Shown here: piece by piece, positions 27,219 through 36,011 of the stretch | How positions within the stretch are numbered: the first letter of the stretch is position 1 | How the letters are laid out: each line of letters starts with the position of its first letter | Source of the DNA: Polyangiaceae bacterium | GTDB lineage: Bacteria > Myxococcota_A > Polyangia > Polyangiales > Polyangiaceae | DNA length: 47,885 nucleotides | Reading direction: 5' to 3' | Assembly (NCBI GenBank): GCA_025937895.1 | Contig: JAICQL010000034.1 | Coordinates: forward strand, 1 to 47,885 | The notes under the pieces: generated by a model | Told to the model about the DNA's origin: nothing | Database searches by the model: none | Seen by the model: the letters and a program-made list of their open reading frames with translations, nothing else | Program-made: the position numbers and the translations under genes

Positions 27219-28304
27219 ATGAGTGAATTCGATCTGCCTCTGACCAGCCACATGGTGGCCCCCGTCAACGTGCTCGCGCCCGGTGAGCGCCTGGCAAGCG
27301 CAGCAGCCAAGCTGAGGGAGCTCGGCATCTCTGCGCTGCCGGTCGTCGACTCGCGCCGGCGCCTGATCGGGGTGCTGGAGCGCACGGATCTGTTGCGTGT
27401 CGGCCGGCTGCGCGCGCGCCAGGAGGCGGGCGAATCACGCTTCTGGTGGCCTGAGCTGAGCGTGGCCGAGTGCATGCAAACGACCGTGCCCGTGGCGCCC
27501 CCGGAGCGCTCCTTGCGGGAGTGCGCGCAGCGCATGCTGGAGCGCGGGCTACACCGGCTGTACGTGCTGGGCGACGACGAGCTGCTCGGGGTGCTCAGCA
27601 CGCGCGAGCTGATGCGCGCCGTGCAGCGCGCCCAGCTGGCCATCCCCGTCGCGGCACTGGCGGCCCAGCCTGCAGAGAGCATCTCGGCGCATGCGCCGCT
27701 GGCGGTGGCCTGCGGCCGGCTGGGGGCCAGCCCCGCTCGAGCGCTGCTGGTGCTGGTAGAGGACGAGCCGGTGGGCGTGTTTGCCCGGGCAGAGCTGCGC
27801 GCCTGCCTGGAGGTGGACCCGGAGCAGCCCACGGGGCCGTACGCGGATACCAGCCTGCTGGTGCTGCCTGCCGAGCTGGACGCGTCGGGCGCCGCGGAGC
27901 GGGCCCTCGAAGCGCGCGCACGCTACATCGTCACCCGCGAGCCCGAAGACGGGTACCGCATCATCTCGGGCCTCTCCTTCGCCAGCTGCATCTGCGGCGG
28001 CGCCCAGGGCCTGCCGGCAGAGGTGGAGCCACTGCCGCGGGTCGCGGTACCGCTGGCACCGCCCCGCGTGTCCAGCGTGCCGCCGCCGAGGGATCTCCGC
28101 CCGGCGCCGGCAAAGAGCCCGCTCGTCCAGGATCGGGCGGCGCCCGGAGTGGCTACACCAGGAGCTGCTGCATCTGGAGCTGCTACATCAGGAGCTGCTA
28201 CATCAGGAGCTGGAGCAGAAGCGGCGCTGCCCGAGCGCCGCCCGGGGCAAGGCCCGACTGCAGCTGCCGAGCCGCGCGAGCCGCTGCCTGCGGGCGAGCG
28301 CTGA
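27219..28304 (+). CDS. CBS-domain protein with repeat-rich C-terminal tail
   Basis: 361 residues from ATG 27219 (no clear Shine-Dalgarno; MSEFDLPLTSHMV gives a natural CBS start). First CBS pair: about residues 8-60 (APVNVLAPGERLASAA, LPVVDSRRRLIGVLERTDLL) and 80-140 (VAPPERSLRECAQRM, RLYVLGDDELLGVLSTRELM). A weaker third CBS-like unit runs about 150-200 (GRLGASPARALLVLVEDEPV). A following region contains Cys-Ile-Cys (FASCICGGAQG). The tail is Pro/Ala-rich with a 15-bp minisatellite. CBS modules usually sense adenosine nucleotides; no catalytic domain is attached, so target unknown. Confidence 0.85.
   Translation: MSEFDLPLTSHMVAPVNVLAPGERLASAAAKLRELGISALPVVDSRRRLIGVLERTDLLRVGRLRARQEAGESRFWWPELSVAECMQTTVPVAPPERSLRECAQRMLERGLHRLYVLGDDELLGVLSTRELMRAVQRAQLAIPVAALAAQPAESISAHAPLAVACGRLGASPARALLVLVEDEPVGVFARAELRACLEVDPEQPTGPYADTSLLVLPAELDASGAAERALEARARYIVTREPEDGYRIISGLSFASCICGGAQGLPAEVEPLPRVAVPLAPPRVSSVPPPRDLRPAPAKSPLVQDRAAPGVATPGAAASGAATSGAATSGAGAEAALPERRPGQGPTAAAEPREPLPAGER
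28146..28213 (+). repeat. 15-bp minisatellite in tail of CBS protein
   Basis: Four 15-bp units (28146-28205) plus a partial one, the last three nearly identical (GGAGCTGCTACATCA type), encode SGAAT/SGAAA pentapeptides. Codons are A/T-ending (GCT, ACA, TCA, GGA), unlike the surrounding GC-ending codons. Confidence 0.88.
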
Positions 28305-28322
28305 AGCCAGGGGTGGTGCGTC

Positions 28323-28694
28323 CTAGGCGCGCCGCCCCAGCAACGCCCCTCGCGGCGTGCGCTCCTGGCGCTTGTTGTCACGGCGCCGGCGCATGTAGTC
28401 CTCCAGCTGGCGCACCGTTGCATCGAAGGCGTCACGCACGGCCACGTTGGCGTCCTCGTGGGCATGGTTCAGACCCGGATCGCGGCTCGCCGCGATTTCG
28501 CCACCGGGAACGCGAACATGCACGTGCACGGAGAACAGGTTGCCCTGATGGTGCCGCGCCATCCCCGCCTGCACGAACACGTGGCAGCTCACCACGTGTG
28601 GCGCAAAGCGCTCCAAGTCCCGAGCTCTCGAGGCGATTCGCTCCGCCAGCGCGTCCGAATGTTCCAGGCCGTGAAACGTGATTTGAAGATCCAT
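28323..28694 (-). CDS. HPF/RaiA-family ribosome-associated hibernation factor
   Basis: 123 residues, short HPF length. The sequence begins MDLQITFHGLEHSDALAERI and continues with the beta-alpha-beta-beta-beta-alpha pattern of the S30AE/sigma-54 modulation fold: DLERFAPHVVSCHVFVQ, NLFSVHVHVRVPG, then NVAVRDAFDATVRQLEDYMR and a basic end RRRRDNKRQ. Known role: binds the 30S decoding region to inactivate ribosomes under stress. The long-form C-terminal dimerisation domain is absent. Divergent from the host-attachment-family gene. Confidence 0.85.
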   Translation of the reverse strand: MDLQITFHGLEHSDALAERIASRARDLERFAPHVVSCHVFVQAGMARHHQGNLFSVHVHVRVPGGEIAASRDPGLNHAHEDANVAVRDAFDATVRQLEDYMRRRRDNKRQERTPRGALLGRRA

Positions 28695-28807
28695 GATCCC
28701 TGGCGTGCACGGCGCGTACCATCAGCCCTGGCCCCTTCTGCAGCAGCCCCGGCTCCGGCATCCCCAGAGCTCTGACGCGGGGTCAAGCTAGCTCTCTGAA
28801 GCGATGC

Positions 28808-28829
28808 TTCTGCAAAGGTTCTGCAAAGG
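28808..28829 (+). repeat. 11-bp tandem duplication spanning the Shine-Dalgarno
   Basis: TTCTGCAAAGG occurs twice in tandem; the second copy supplies the first part of AAAGGAGAG, the ribosome-binding site ten bases before ATG 28840. Confidence 0.85.
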
Positions 28830-28839
28830 AGAGTAGAGC

Positions 28840-29367
28840 ATGCCCAAGACCGGCATCGTCGTGGCGGATAGCGCGCGCGCGCGCTTGTTCACGCTGCAAC
28901 CCGCAGATGAGCTGACCCCGGAGCGGAGTCCGGGGCTCATCGAGCATCTAGATCTGACCAACCCCGAGGGCGAGTTGCCGGAGCGAGAGCTGTTCAGTGA
29001 CCGGGGCGGACGCAAGCACGGCGCCCGCTCGTCCCATGGCGCCGATGATCACCGAGCGGAGCACCGGGCAGAGTACGACCGGCGCTTCGTCAGGCGGCTG
29101 CTGGAGGAGGCGCAGCGCTTCGCGCGCGAGCAGACGCTAAACCAGCTGGTGCTGGTGGCGGAGCCGTCGCTGCTCGGGCTGTTGCGGCCGGAGATCGAGC
29201 GGCAGCCGCTGCCCGGGGTCAGCGTGCTGGAGGTGCCAGAGAACCTGGTGCGTCACTCGCTCGCCGACATGATCGACCTGCTCACCCGGCACGGCATCAT
29301 GCCCAAGTCGCGTGCGCCCGCTGGAGGGCTGTACCGCCCGCGCGGGCAGCCGCCCGCGATGCGCTGA
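28840..29367 (+). CDS. Host-attachment (AtsA/baeRF-like) family protein
   Basis: 175 residues, strong Shine-Dalgarno AAAGGAGAG. N-terminus TGIVVADSARARLFTLQ, central RELFSDRGGRKHGARSSHGA and ERRFVRRLLEEAQRFAREQT-type helix (here YDRRFVRRLLEEAQRFAREQ) followed by LVLVAEPSLLGLLRPEI are the conserved landmarks of the protein-required-for-attachment-to-host-cells family, which has an eRF1/RNaseH-like fold. The family was named in plant-associated bacteria, but it occurs widely and the mechanism is unknown. A hairpin terminator follows 21 bp downstream. Confidence 0.88.
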   Translation: MPKTGIVVADSARARLFTLQPADELTPERSPGLIEHLDLTNPEGELPERELFSDRGGRKHGARSSHGADDHRAEHRAEYDRRFVRRLLEEAQRFAREQTLNQLVLVAEPSLLGLLRPEIERQPLPGVSVLEVPENLVRHSLADMIDLLTRHGIMPKSRAPAGGLYRPRGQPPAMR

Positions 29368-29388
29368 AGGCAGCGCGACAGAGAGCTG

Positions 29389-29414
29389 GGCGCGCCGGGG
29401 CACCCCGGCGCGCC
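29389..29414. terminator. Bidirectional terminator hairpin
   Basis: Perfect 12-bp inverted repeat GGCGCGCCGGGG / CCCCGGCGCGCC with a two-base centre, between stops of convergent genes (29367 + and 29426 -). No T-run. Confidence 0.65.
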
Positions 29415-29425
29415 GCGCGCCGGCG

Positions 29426-29866
29426 CTAGGGAGCCGGCACGGGCGGCGGCTCGTTCACCAGCAACCAGAACAGACCCAGCGCCTTGGTGGCCTGAGCGAA
29501 CTCGTTGAAGTCCACCGGCTTGCGCACGTAGGCGTTCGCGCCCAGCTGATAGCTCTGCACCACGTCGCGATCTTCGCCCGAGGAGGTGAGCACCACCACC
29601 GGCAGGTGCTTGGTGCGCTCGTCCGCCCGCACCCGCCGTAGCACGTCGAGCCCGCCGATCTTGGGCAAGTTCAGATCGAGCAAGGCCACGGTGGGCAGCT
29701 GGCTGGTGTCGCGCCCCTCGTACGGCCCGGTGCCGAACAGATACGCGAGCGCCTCTTCACCGTCACGCACCACCACTATCTCGTTGGCCACCTGCGCCTT
29801 CTCCAGCGCGCGCACGGTGAGCAACTCGTCGCTCTCGTTGTCCTCGATCAGCAGGATCAGCTTCAT
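29426..29866 (-). CDS. Single-domain response regulator (Rcp1/Ssk1-like)
   Basis: 146 residues with only a receiver domain: acidic pair in ILLIEDNESDELLT, phospho-acceptor Asp64 in VALLDLNLPKIGGLDVL, Thr in VVVLTSSGEDRD and Lys in AYVRKPVDFNEF. The extended loop DGEEALAYLFGTGPYEGRDT is typical of receivers paired with phytochrome-type kinases. It begins 3 bp after the stop of the kinase gene and is surely its partner. Output is by protein interaction or phosphotransfer; no DNA-binding domain. Confidence 0.95.
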   Translation of the reverse strand: MKLILLIEDNESDELLTVRALEKAQVANEIVVVRDGEEALAYLFGTGPYEGRDTSQLPTVALLDLNLPKIGGLDVLRRVRADERTKHLPVVVLTSSGEDRDVVQSYQLGANAYVRKPVDFNEFAQATKALGLFWLLVNEPPPVPAP

Positions 29867-29869
29867 GAC

Positions 29870-31150
29870 TCACGCTCCAGGAGCACTCGAGGAGTTGAAC
29901 GCCCGCGGCTGAACGCTGGGCACGGCCGGCAAGGTGAAGAAGAAGGTGGCGCCTTCCCCCACCTTGCCCTGGCCCCAGATGCGCCCGCCGTGCCGCGCCA
30001 CGATGCGATGGCAAGCAGCGAGGCCGATGGCCGTGCCGGGGAAGCGCCGCGGGGCATGCAGGCGCTGGAACGGTACGAACAGCTTGTTGGCATACTCCAT
30101 GTTGAAGCCCACGCCGTTGTCCCGCACGAAGTACACGCGCGCCTCGCCCTGCTGCTGGCAGCCCACCTCGATGTACGGATGCGGCACGTCGCGCGTGAAC
30201 TTCCAGGCGTTGGCCAGCAGGTTCACGAACAAGCCGTGCATCAGGCCGCGATCCGCCCAGGCGCTGAGCCCCGGCTCCACGGTCACGCTCACCTGACGAT
30301 CGGGCTCGCGCGCGGCGTGCTCGGCGATCGCGGCCCGGGCCAGCTCCGAGAGGTCGACCTGGGAGAGCTGCAGCTGCCCCAGGGTCACCTTCGCCAGCGC
30401 GAGCAGACCGTCCACCAGCTGGCTCATCGCCACCGCGTTCCCCTGGATGTGCCGCAGCCACTCGCGCGCCTGGCCGGGCAGCGCCTCGAGGTGCTCGTCC
30501 AGGAGCAGCTTGGCAAAGCCGTTCATGCCGCGCAGCGGCGCCCGCAGATCGTGTGCGACGGAGTAGGTGAAGGCCTCGAGCTCGCGCCGTAGCCCCCCGA
30601 ACTGCTCCGTGCGCTCGCTCAGCAGCTGCTCCAGCTGCTGGTTGACCTGCCGCAGCTCCAGCTCCGCCAGCTTGCGCCGGGTGATGTCGACGTTCACCCC
30701 GATCACGCTCTGGGCCTTGCCCGAGGGATCACGGATCACTCGAAAGCGCCCCACCAGCCAGCGCACGGTGCCGTCAGGCCAGCGCACTCGCCACTCGCCC
30801 TCGACCGCCTCGTCACTGTCGATCGCCTGCTGCACGGCCGCCATGACGGCGGGGCGGTCCTCCGGCAGCACCAGCTGCTCCCAGCTCGCCCGGTTGCCGC
30901 CGAACTCTCCCGGACGCAGGCCGTGCATGGCCTCGAGCTCGGGCGTCCAGCAGCTGCGCCCGCTGTGCATGTTCCACTCGAAGGAGCCGACCTGCCCGAT
31001 CTGCTGGGTCAGCAGCAGCCGCTCCTCGCTCAGGCGCAAGGTCGACTGGAGCGCCGACTGGAGCGGTGCCGCGTCGCCCTCGGCGCTCTCCCCAAACGAT
31101 ACAGCCGCAGGCAAGGCCTCGGCGGCGCTGGCGCGGTGCGCGTCACTCAT
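29870..31150 (-). CDS. PAS histidine kinase, partner of receiver at 29426
   Basis: 426 residues from ATG 31150; upstream in-frame starts near 31180-31204 are possible and no strong ribosome site decides. PAS_3-type domain about residues 45-160 (GQVGSFEWNMHSGRSCWTP, VRWPDGTVRWLVGRFRVI, VIGVNVDITRRK), coiled linker, HisKA His200 (FTYSVAHDLRAPLRGMNGF) and HATPase with NLLANAWKFT, DNGVGFN and FVPFQRLH. The G2 box reads GTAIGLA where GTGIGLA is usual, a Gly-to-Ala change to check. No TM segment, so a cytosolic sensor. Confidence 0.92.
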   Translation of the reverse strand: MSDAHRASAAEALPAAVSFGESAEGDAAPLQSALQSTLRLSEERLLLTQQIGQVGSFEWNMHSGRSCWTPELEAMHGLRPGEFGGNRASWEQLVLPEDRPAVMAAVQQAIDSDEAVEGEWRVRWPDGTVRWLVGRFRVIRDPSGKAQSVIGVNVDITRRKLAELELRQVNQQLEQLLSERTEQFGGLRRELEAFTYSVAHDLRAPLRGMNGFAKLLLDEHLEALPGQAREWLRHIQGNAVAMSQLVDGLLALAKVTLGQLQLSQVDLSELARAAIAEHAAREPDRQVSVTVEPGLSAWADRGLMHGLFVNLLANAWKFTRDVPHPYIEVGCQQQGEARVYFVRDNGVGFNMEYANKLFVPFQRLHAPRRFPGTAIGLAACHRIVARHGGRIWGQGKVGEGATFFFTLPAVPSVQPRAFNSSSAPGA

Positions 31151-31452
31151 GCATCTGGCCGTTCCCCACCGGAAGATCATCTCGCAGGAGCGCAGGTGCG
31201 GCAACTCGCCGGACGCATCGAGCTAACAGGCGCTGCGCGCTGCCGCGCTTTCGCCGCCCGCCGACAGCGCGGTAGCACCATGCGCCTCTTTCAGACAGCC
31301 CGGAGCTGGAGTTGTGCCAGCTGTGCCAGTCGGCTGGCGCGAGCGGCGCGCGCTGCTGGCGCAACTCTCCCGGACGGAGCGACAAATCGCAGAAAACCGC
31401 CGAAATATCGGCACCGCGCGGGCGTGGCACGCTGGCTGCAACATGTGTCGCC

Positions 31453-34400
31453 ATGCCGATTCGAAAGCATCATCTGGGGCTTGGAACGTTGCTGAGCGCG
31501 CTCTTGACGAGCGCTGCGTGTAAGGACGAGAGCGCGGTCATCCCACCGCTGGATGAGCCGCTGACGATGATGGACCCCGAGCTCGGCGGCGACGGTCCGG
31601 TCGAGGTCGAGACGATGGTGCCCGGCGACGGCGAGACCGACTTCATCAGCAGCGTGGGCGAAGGTGGCGACGGCGCCCGCGGAGGGCTGAACGCCAGCGA
31701 AGACGCCGCCACCGGGGCGCTGCCGGCAGCCCCGAGCGGCAATGACGGCGGTGCCCAGCGCGCCATCAGCGAGGCGGACATCCTGCAGCTGGACGGCGAC
31801 CGCCTGTACGCGCTGTCGCGCTTCAGCGGCCTGTCCGTCATCGACGCCTCCAACCCCGCGGCGCTGCGCCTGACGGGCGTGTACCGCACCGCGGCCGAGC
31901 CCTTCGAGATGTACGTGCAAGACGGGCTGGTCTTTGCCATGTTCAACGGCTGGTACTCGTACCACTGCGATCAGCAGGGGGTGTGCAGCTGGCAGCAGAC
32001 CAGCCGCATGCAGGCCATCGACGCCCGCGACCCGGAGCACATCCAGCTGCTCGCCGATCACGAGGTGCCGGGCGCGATCTCGGACTCGCGCCGGGTGGGC
32101 GACGTGCTCTACCTGGCCACCCACGAGTCGGGCTTTTGCTGGGGCTGCGAGTCCGTGCCCAACACCACCCTCACCTCCTTCAGCGTGGCCAACCCCAGCC
32201 AGCTGACCCAGGTGGATCAGCTGCGGCTGCCCTCGCCCCCGGATACGTACCTGGGCGAGCGCAGCATCTCCGTGACGGACCAGCGCATCTACATCTCCGG
32301 CTGGGAGTGGCGCAACGCGGGCACTGGCAGCCAGGCTGGCTCGATCCAGGTGGTGGACATCTCCGACCCGTACGGGGCGCTGGTGCTGGGCGACAAGTTC
32401 GACATCGCCGGCCAGATCCAGAGCCGCTGGCAGATGGATGAATACGAAGGCGTGCTGCGCGTGATCAGCCAGCCTGGTGGCTGGGGCAACGGCCAGGCCC
32501 CCGTGCTGGAGACCTTCCGCGTCAACAGCTCCGCCGATCTGGTGCCCGCGGGCAGCGTGACGATGCAGCTGCCGCGCGCCAACGAGGTGCTGCAGAGCGC
32601 GCGCTTCGACGGCGAGCGCGCGTACGCCATCACCTTCGAGCAGCGCGATCCGCTGCTCACCTTCGATCTGAGCGACCCGGCCAATCCGCGGCAGCGCGGC
32701 CTGCTGGAGATGCCGGGCTGGGTGTATCACATGGAGCCGCGCGGCGACCGCCTGTACGCCCTCGGCTTTGACCCGGACAGCGCCGCGGGCTCGCTGAACG
32801 TGAGCCTGTTCGACGTGGCCGATCTGGACAACCCGCTGCTGCTCAGCCGGGTGGGCTTCGGCGGTGACTGGGGCAGCTTCGCCGAGGGCCAGAACCAGAT
32901 CCACAAGGCCTTCACCATCCTGCAGGATCAGGGGCTGATCCTGGTGCCGTACAGCGGCGGCAGCTACGACGAGGCTACCTGCACCTCCAGCTACGGCAGC
33001 GGCATCCAGCTGATCGACATCGGCCAGGACCAGCTGCTCGAGCGCGGGGTGGCGCCGCAGGTGGGCTCGGCGCGGCGCGCGCTGTTGCACCGCGACCACC
33101 TGTTCGGCATCGGCGACAACGCCGTGCAGACCTTCGATATCTCTAACCGCGACGCCCCGGTCGAGACGGCCCAGCTGGACGTGGCGCGCAACGTCACCAC
33201 CGTGCGCGTGCTGGACGATCACCTGATGCGCTTCGGGGTGGACTGGTGGACGCAGCAGACCATCCTGGACGTGACGCCGCTCTCCCGGGCCAGCAACGCC
33301 GAGCCCGAGGCGGAGATCGATCTGAGCGCGGTGATCGGCGGCGACGAGTGGTCCTGCGGCGGCGGCGCCCACTGGGGCGGTGAGGTCTTCACCAGGGGCA
33401 ACTACGCCTACGTGCCGCGCTACAGCTACGTGGAGAGCGGTAACGGTCGTGCATATCAGCAGCAGATCACGTTTCACATCGTGGACATGAGCGACCGCGC
33501 TCAGCCGCGCCTCGCTGGCAGCTTCAGCCTGGACCCGGTCGGCACGGACAACTCCTGGTTCGCCGGCATCGTCCAGACCGAGAACATGCTGCTCGTGGGC
33601 CGTAGCCAGGGCTACTTCCGCTGGGAGAAAGACCAGATCGTGGAGAGGCCCACGTACTCCTATGACGTGATCGATCTATCAGATCCCAGCTCGCCGCGCG
33701 TGGCGCAGCGCTTCCAGGTTCCCGCTTCGATCGCGGGCGGTGGCTGGGGCTATTTTCCGGGCGGCTGCATGATCGACATGGGCTGGGGCTGGTACGGCGG
33801 CGGCTACGGCAGCTCCGTGGCGCTCACGGACGGCGATCTGGTGGTCAGCCAGCACACGGAGCCGCTCGACGACGGCAGCGGCCGGGTGCGCTACTACCTG
33901 GATCGCATCGACGTCAGCGACCCCGACCGCCCCGTGGTGCTGCCCAAGGTCAACATCCCCGGCGCGGCGCTGCACTTCAACGCCGACACGGGCGAGCTCA
34001 TCACCGTGGACTACGAGCTGCGGCGCGAGGCCGGCACCAGCTGGAACGACTGCAGCGCGCGCGGCGCGTACGGCTACTACGACGAGCGCTACCGCCACTG
34101 CGAGGTGTATCGCCGCACGCTCAACGCCCTGCTGCTCGAGGGCGATCGCGCGGTGCGCACCAGCCAGCTGTGGCTCGATCAGACGCGGCGGGTGAGCAAC
34201 ATCGCCGTGAGCGACTCGCGCGTGTTCTTCACCACGACGGATTTCCCGCAGCCCGGCGCTGCGGCGCCGCGCAGCTCGGCGGATGCCACGCCGCAGCCGC
34301 TCTCGCCCGTGATGCTGGAGGCGCTGCGCCTGGACGGCGGCCAGCTGGTGCGCCTGCCCTCACACGAGCTGCGCCGCGTGCCGCGGGACTCCTGGTACGG

Positions 34401-34614
34401 CTCGCAGCTGCTGGCGCGCGGCGAGCGAGCGTTCGAGATGTTCGACAGTCGCCTGACGGTGGTCGACACCACCAGCGGTCTGCCGCCCGCGCAGCTCAGC
34501 CACGAGCTGCCCGGCTGGGGCTGCGGCTCGCTGGAGGTGGCGGGTGACACCGCGTACTGCGCGATCGGGCCGCGCGGGGTGGAGGCCATCGACATGAGCG
34601 CGCTCAACCGCTGA
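31453..34614 (+). CDS. Large beta-propeller domain lipoprotein
   Basis: 1053 residues from ATG 31453 (PIRKHHLGLGTLLSALLTSA then AC, lipobox TSAAC, Cys about 23). An acidic Asp/Gly/Glu-rich linker of about 90 residues precedes a long run of beta-propeller-like blades: recurring FSVANPSQLTQVDQLRLPSP, VVDISDPYGALVLGDKF, FDLSDPANPRQRGLLEM, FDVADLDNPLLLSRV, FDISNRDAPVETAQL, VIDLSDPSSPRVAQRF and IDVSDPDRPVVLPKV strands. The pattern DhSdPxxP fits the secreted beta-propeller (Beta_propel/LVIVD-type) families. Probably 12-14 blades, thus two propellers. A probable surface protein of unknown ligand; stands alone and ends at a strong terminator. Confidence 0.88.
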   Translation: MPIRKHHLGLGTLLSALLTSAACKDESAVIPPLDEPLTMMDPELGGDGPVEVETMVPGDGETDFISSVGEGGDGARGGLNASEDAATGALPAAPSGNDGGAQRAISEADILQLDGDRLYALSRFSGLSVIDASNPAALRLTGVYRTAAEPFEMYVQDGLVFAMFNGWYSYHCDQQGVCSWQQTSRMQAIDARDPEHIQLLADHEVPGAISDSRRVGDVLYLATHESGFCWGCESVPNTTLTSFSVANPSQLTQVDQLRLPSPPDTYLGERSISVTDQRIYISGWEWRNAGTGSQAGSIQVVDISDPYGALVLGDKFDIAGQIQSRWQMDEYEGVLRVISQPGGWGNGQAPVLETFRVNSSADLVPAGSVTMQLPRANEVLQSARFDGERAYAITFEQRDPLLTFDLSDPANPRQRGLLEMPGWVYHMEPRGDRLYALGFDPDSAAGSLNVSLFDVADLDNPLLLSRVGFGGDWGSFAEGQNQIHKAFTILQDQGLILVPYSGGSYDEATCTSSYGSGIQLIDIGQDQLLERGVAPQVGSARRALLHRDHLFGIGDNAVQTFDISNRDAPVETAQLDVARNVTTVRVLDDHLMRFGVDWWTQQTILDVTPLSRASNAEPEAEIDLSAVIGGDEWSCGGGAHWGGEVFTRGNYAYVPRYSYVESGNGRAYQQQITFHIVDMSDRAQPRLAGSFSLDPVGTDNSWFAGIVQTENMLLVGRSQGYFRWEKDQIVERPTYSYDVIDLSDPSSPRVAQRFQVPASIAGGGWGYFPGGCMIDMGWGWYGGGYGSSVALTDGDLVVSQHTEPLDDGSGRVRYYLDRIDVSDPDRPVVLPKVNIPGAALHFNADTGELITVDYELRREAGTSWNDCSARGAYGYYDERYRHCEVYRRTLNALLLEGDRAVRTSQLWLDQTRRVSNIAVSDSRVFFTTTDFPQPGAAAPRSSADATPQPLSPVMLEALRLDGGQLVRLPSHELRRVPRDSWYGSQLLARGERAFEMFDSRLTVVDTTSGLPPAQLSHELPGWGCGSLEVAGDTAYCAIGPRGVEAIDMSALNR

Positions 34615-34680
34615 GCGCGCAGCGCGCGGGGCCGCCGAGCGCGCAGCACGCGCAGCGCGGTGGCCGACGGGGTGCTGTGA

Positions 34681-34722
34681 CGAGGCGCTCGGGCTTCTGA
34701 GCCCGGGCGCCTCGCGATTTTT
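34681..34722. terminator. Strong intrinsic terminator
   Basis: 15-bp stem CGAGGCGCTCGGGCT / AGCCCGGGCGCCTCG with one mismatched pair, loop TCTG, followed by a five-T run at 34718-34722. Serves the beta-propeller gene; also lies downstream of the convergent P-loop gene. Confidence 0.88.
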
Positions 34723-34769
34723 GTCGTCGCACGTGCCCCCTCATGCCCTGCCGGCGCAGGGAGCCCGGC

Positions 34770-35252
34770 TCAGCCCGGTGGAGCGCCGAGCTCGCGCTTG
34801 GGGCCGTTGAAGCTCTTGAACAGGCGGCGGTGGCTGCGCAGCGAGAACTCGTCGTCGCGGCTGTCGTACTTTCGCACCCAGTCGAGCAGCATCTCCAGGT
34901 TGGCGTCCTGCTCGGCCTTGCTGGCGTATTTGTGCGGCTCCCACGGCCGCGCCCTGCAGTTGGCCACGCACACCTCCACCCCCGGGTTGAGGAAGATCAG
35001 CTCGCTGCACTCGGGCAACACCAGCTCCAGCAGGTCGGCGTAGCAGCCCTCGATCACCCAGGCGGGGTTGTGCGAAGTGAAATGTGCGATGTCGCGCGCG
35101 CTGTCGGCAAGCGGCCGGCGCTCGGGAGGTGTGCCGGGCTGCCACGCCAGGCTGTCCAGATCCAGGTGGGCGAGCTGCCCCGACCTTGCCAGCTGGCTCG
35201 CCAGCGTGCTCTTGCCGGCGCCGGAATTCCCAAAGATGACGATTCTCTGCAT
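34770..35252 (-). CDS. P-loop kinase-like (FlaR/adenylate-kinase-like) protein
   Basis: 160 residues from ATG 35252; the reading frame extends to 35324 but homology begins at MQRIVIFGNSGAGKST. Walker A is GNSGAGKST, followed by HLDLDSLAWQPG, WVIEGCYADLLELVL and LIFLNPGVEVCVANCRARPW, the sequence of landmarks seen in topology-modulation (FlaR-like) nucleotide kinase-fold proteins. Cytosolic. The substrate is unknown. Convergent with the beta-propeller gene and divergent from the sigma-factor gene. Confidence 0.82.
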   Translation of the reverse strand: MQRIVIFGNSGAGKSTLASQLARSGQLAHLDLDSLAWQPGTPPERRPLADSARDIAHFTSHNPAWVIEGCYADLLELVLPECSELIFLNPGVEVCVANCRARPWEPHKYASKAEQDANLEMLLDWVRKYDSRDDEFSLRSHRRLFKSFNGPKRELGAPPG

Positions 35253-35450
35253 GTCGAGCTGGAACGCGGCGCAGATGCTATCAGCTCGGCGGGCCCGCTG
35301 GTTCCACAATTCGCGGTGTGCCACCCGCTGGCCCTGTCACGCGGGGGCCGCGCCGCGCCTACACCAGGAGCATGCTGCGCTTCGCGAGTGCCCCGATTTT
35401 CCAGCCCTGCGCCAGCGCTGCGCTTGCAGTAGGAGGGGGTTGGACCCGGC

Positions 35451-36011
35451 ATGCCTCCCGCTCGCGACCCGCTCGACGTCTGGATGGCGCAGCTCGCCGA
35501 CGGCGATCGTTCGGTGTTCGGGGCGGTGTTTCAGCGGCTCTGGCCGCCCATCGAGCGGCTGTGCCTGCGGCTGTTGCAGAGCCCGGCCGATGCGGCGGAT
35601 GCCGCGCAAGAGGCGCTGCAGAAGATCCTGGAGCGAGCGCCCGCGGACTACGATCGCACGCGCCCCGCGCTGCCCTGGGCGCTGGCCATCGCCGGCTGGG
35701 AGTGCCGTACCCTGGCGCGCAAGCGGCAGCGCCGGCGCGAGAGCAGCACGAGCGAGCTGGAGGAGCAGGGCCCGGCGGACCCAACGGATGTGGAGGAGGC
35801 ATTTGCGCAGCGCGAGCTGAGCCGCGCGGCGCTGGACGCGCTGGGCGAGCTGTCGGACGTGGATCGCGAAACGTTGCTGGCCACCTTCTGGGAAGAGGCG
35901 GCCCAGAGCTCGCCTGTCCGCGCGGCTTCGCCCGCAGCCGTGCGCAAGCGGCGCGAGCGCGCGCTGGCGCGGCTGCGCACCGCCTTCCGGAGGCTGTATG
36001 GGCTCGACTGA
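35451..36011 (+). CDS. ECF-family RNA polymerase sigma factor
   Basis: 186 residues. Region 2 about residues 12-70 (LADGDRSVFGAVFQRLW, CLRLLQSPADAADAAQEALQ, the -10 recognising helix), an acidic linker (SELEEQGPADPTDVEEA), and region 4 about 125-180 (ALGELSDVDRETLLATF, AVRKRRERALARLRTAF). There is no Cys-rich C-terminal extension of the kind in CorE-type copper sigma factors. It overlaps the following membrane-protein gene by 14 bp, the usual sigma/anti-sigma arrangement. Genes downstream are for copper handling, so it may control them or itself (inference). Confidence 0.9.
   Translation: MPPARDPLDVWMAQLADGDRSVFGAVFQRLWPPIERLCLRLLQSPADAADAAQEALQKILERAPADYDRTRPALPWALAIAGWECRTLARKRQRRRESSTSELEEQGPADPTDVEEAFAQRELSRAALDALGELSDVDRETLLATFWEEAAQSSPVRAASPAAVRKRRERALARLRTAFRRLYGLD

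Noticed and set aside
31291..33477. 728-residue minus-strand frame opposite the beta-propeller gene
   Set aside because: His/Ala/Val-rich antisense frame; the plus strand shows regular blade motifs and a lipobox.
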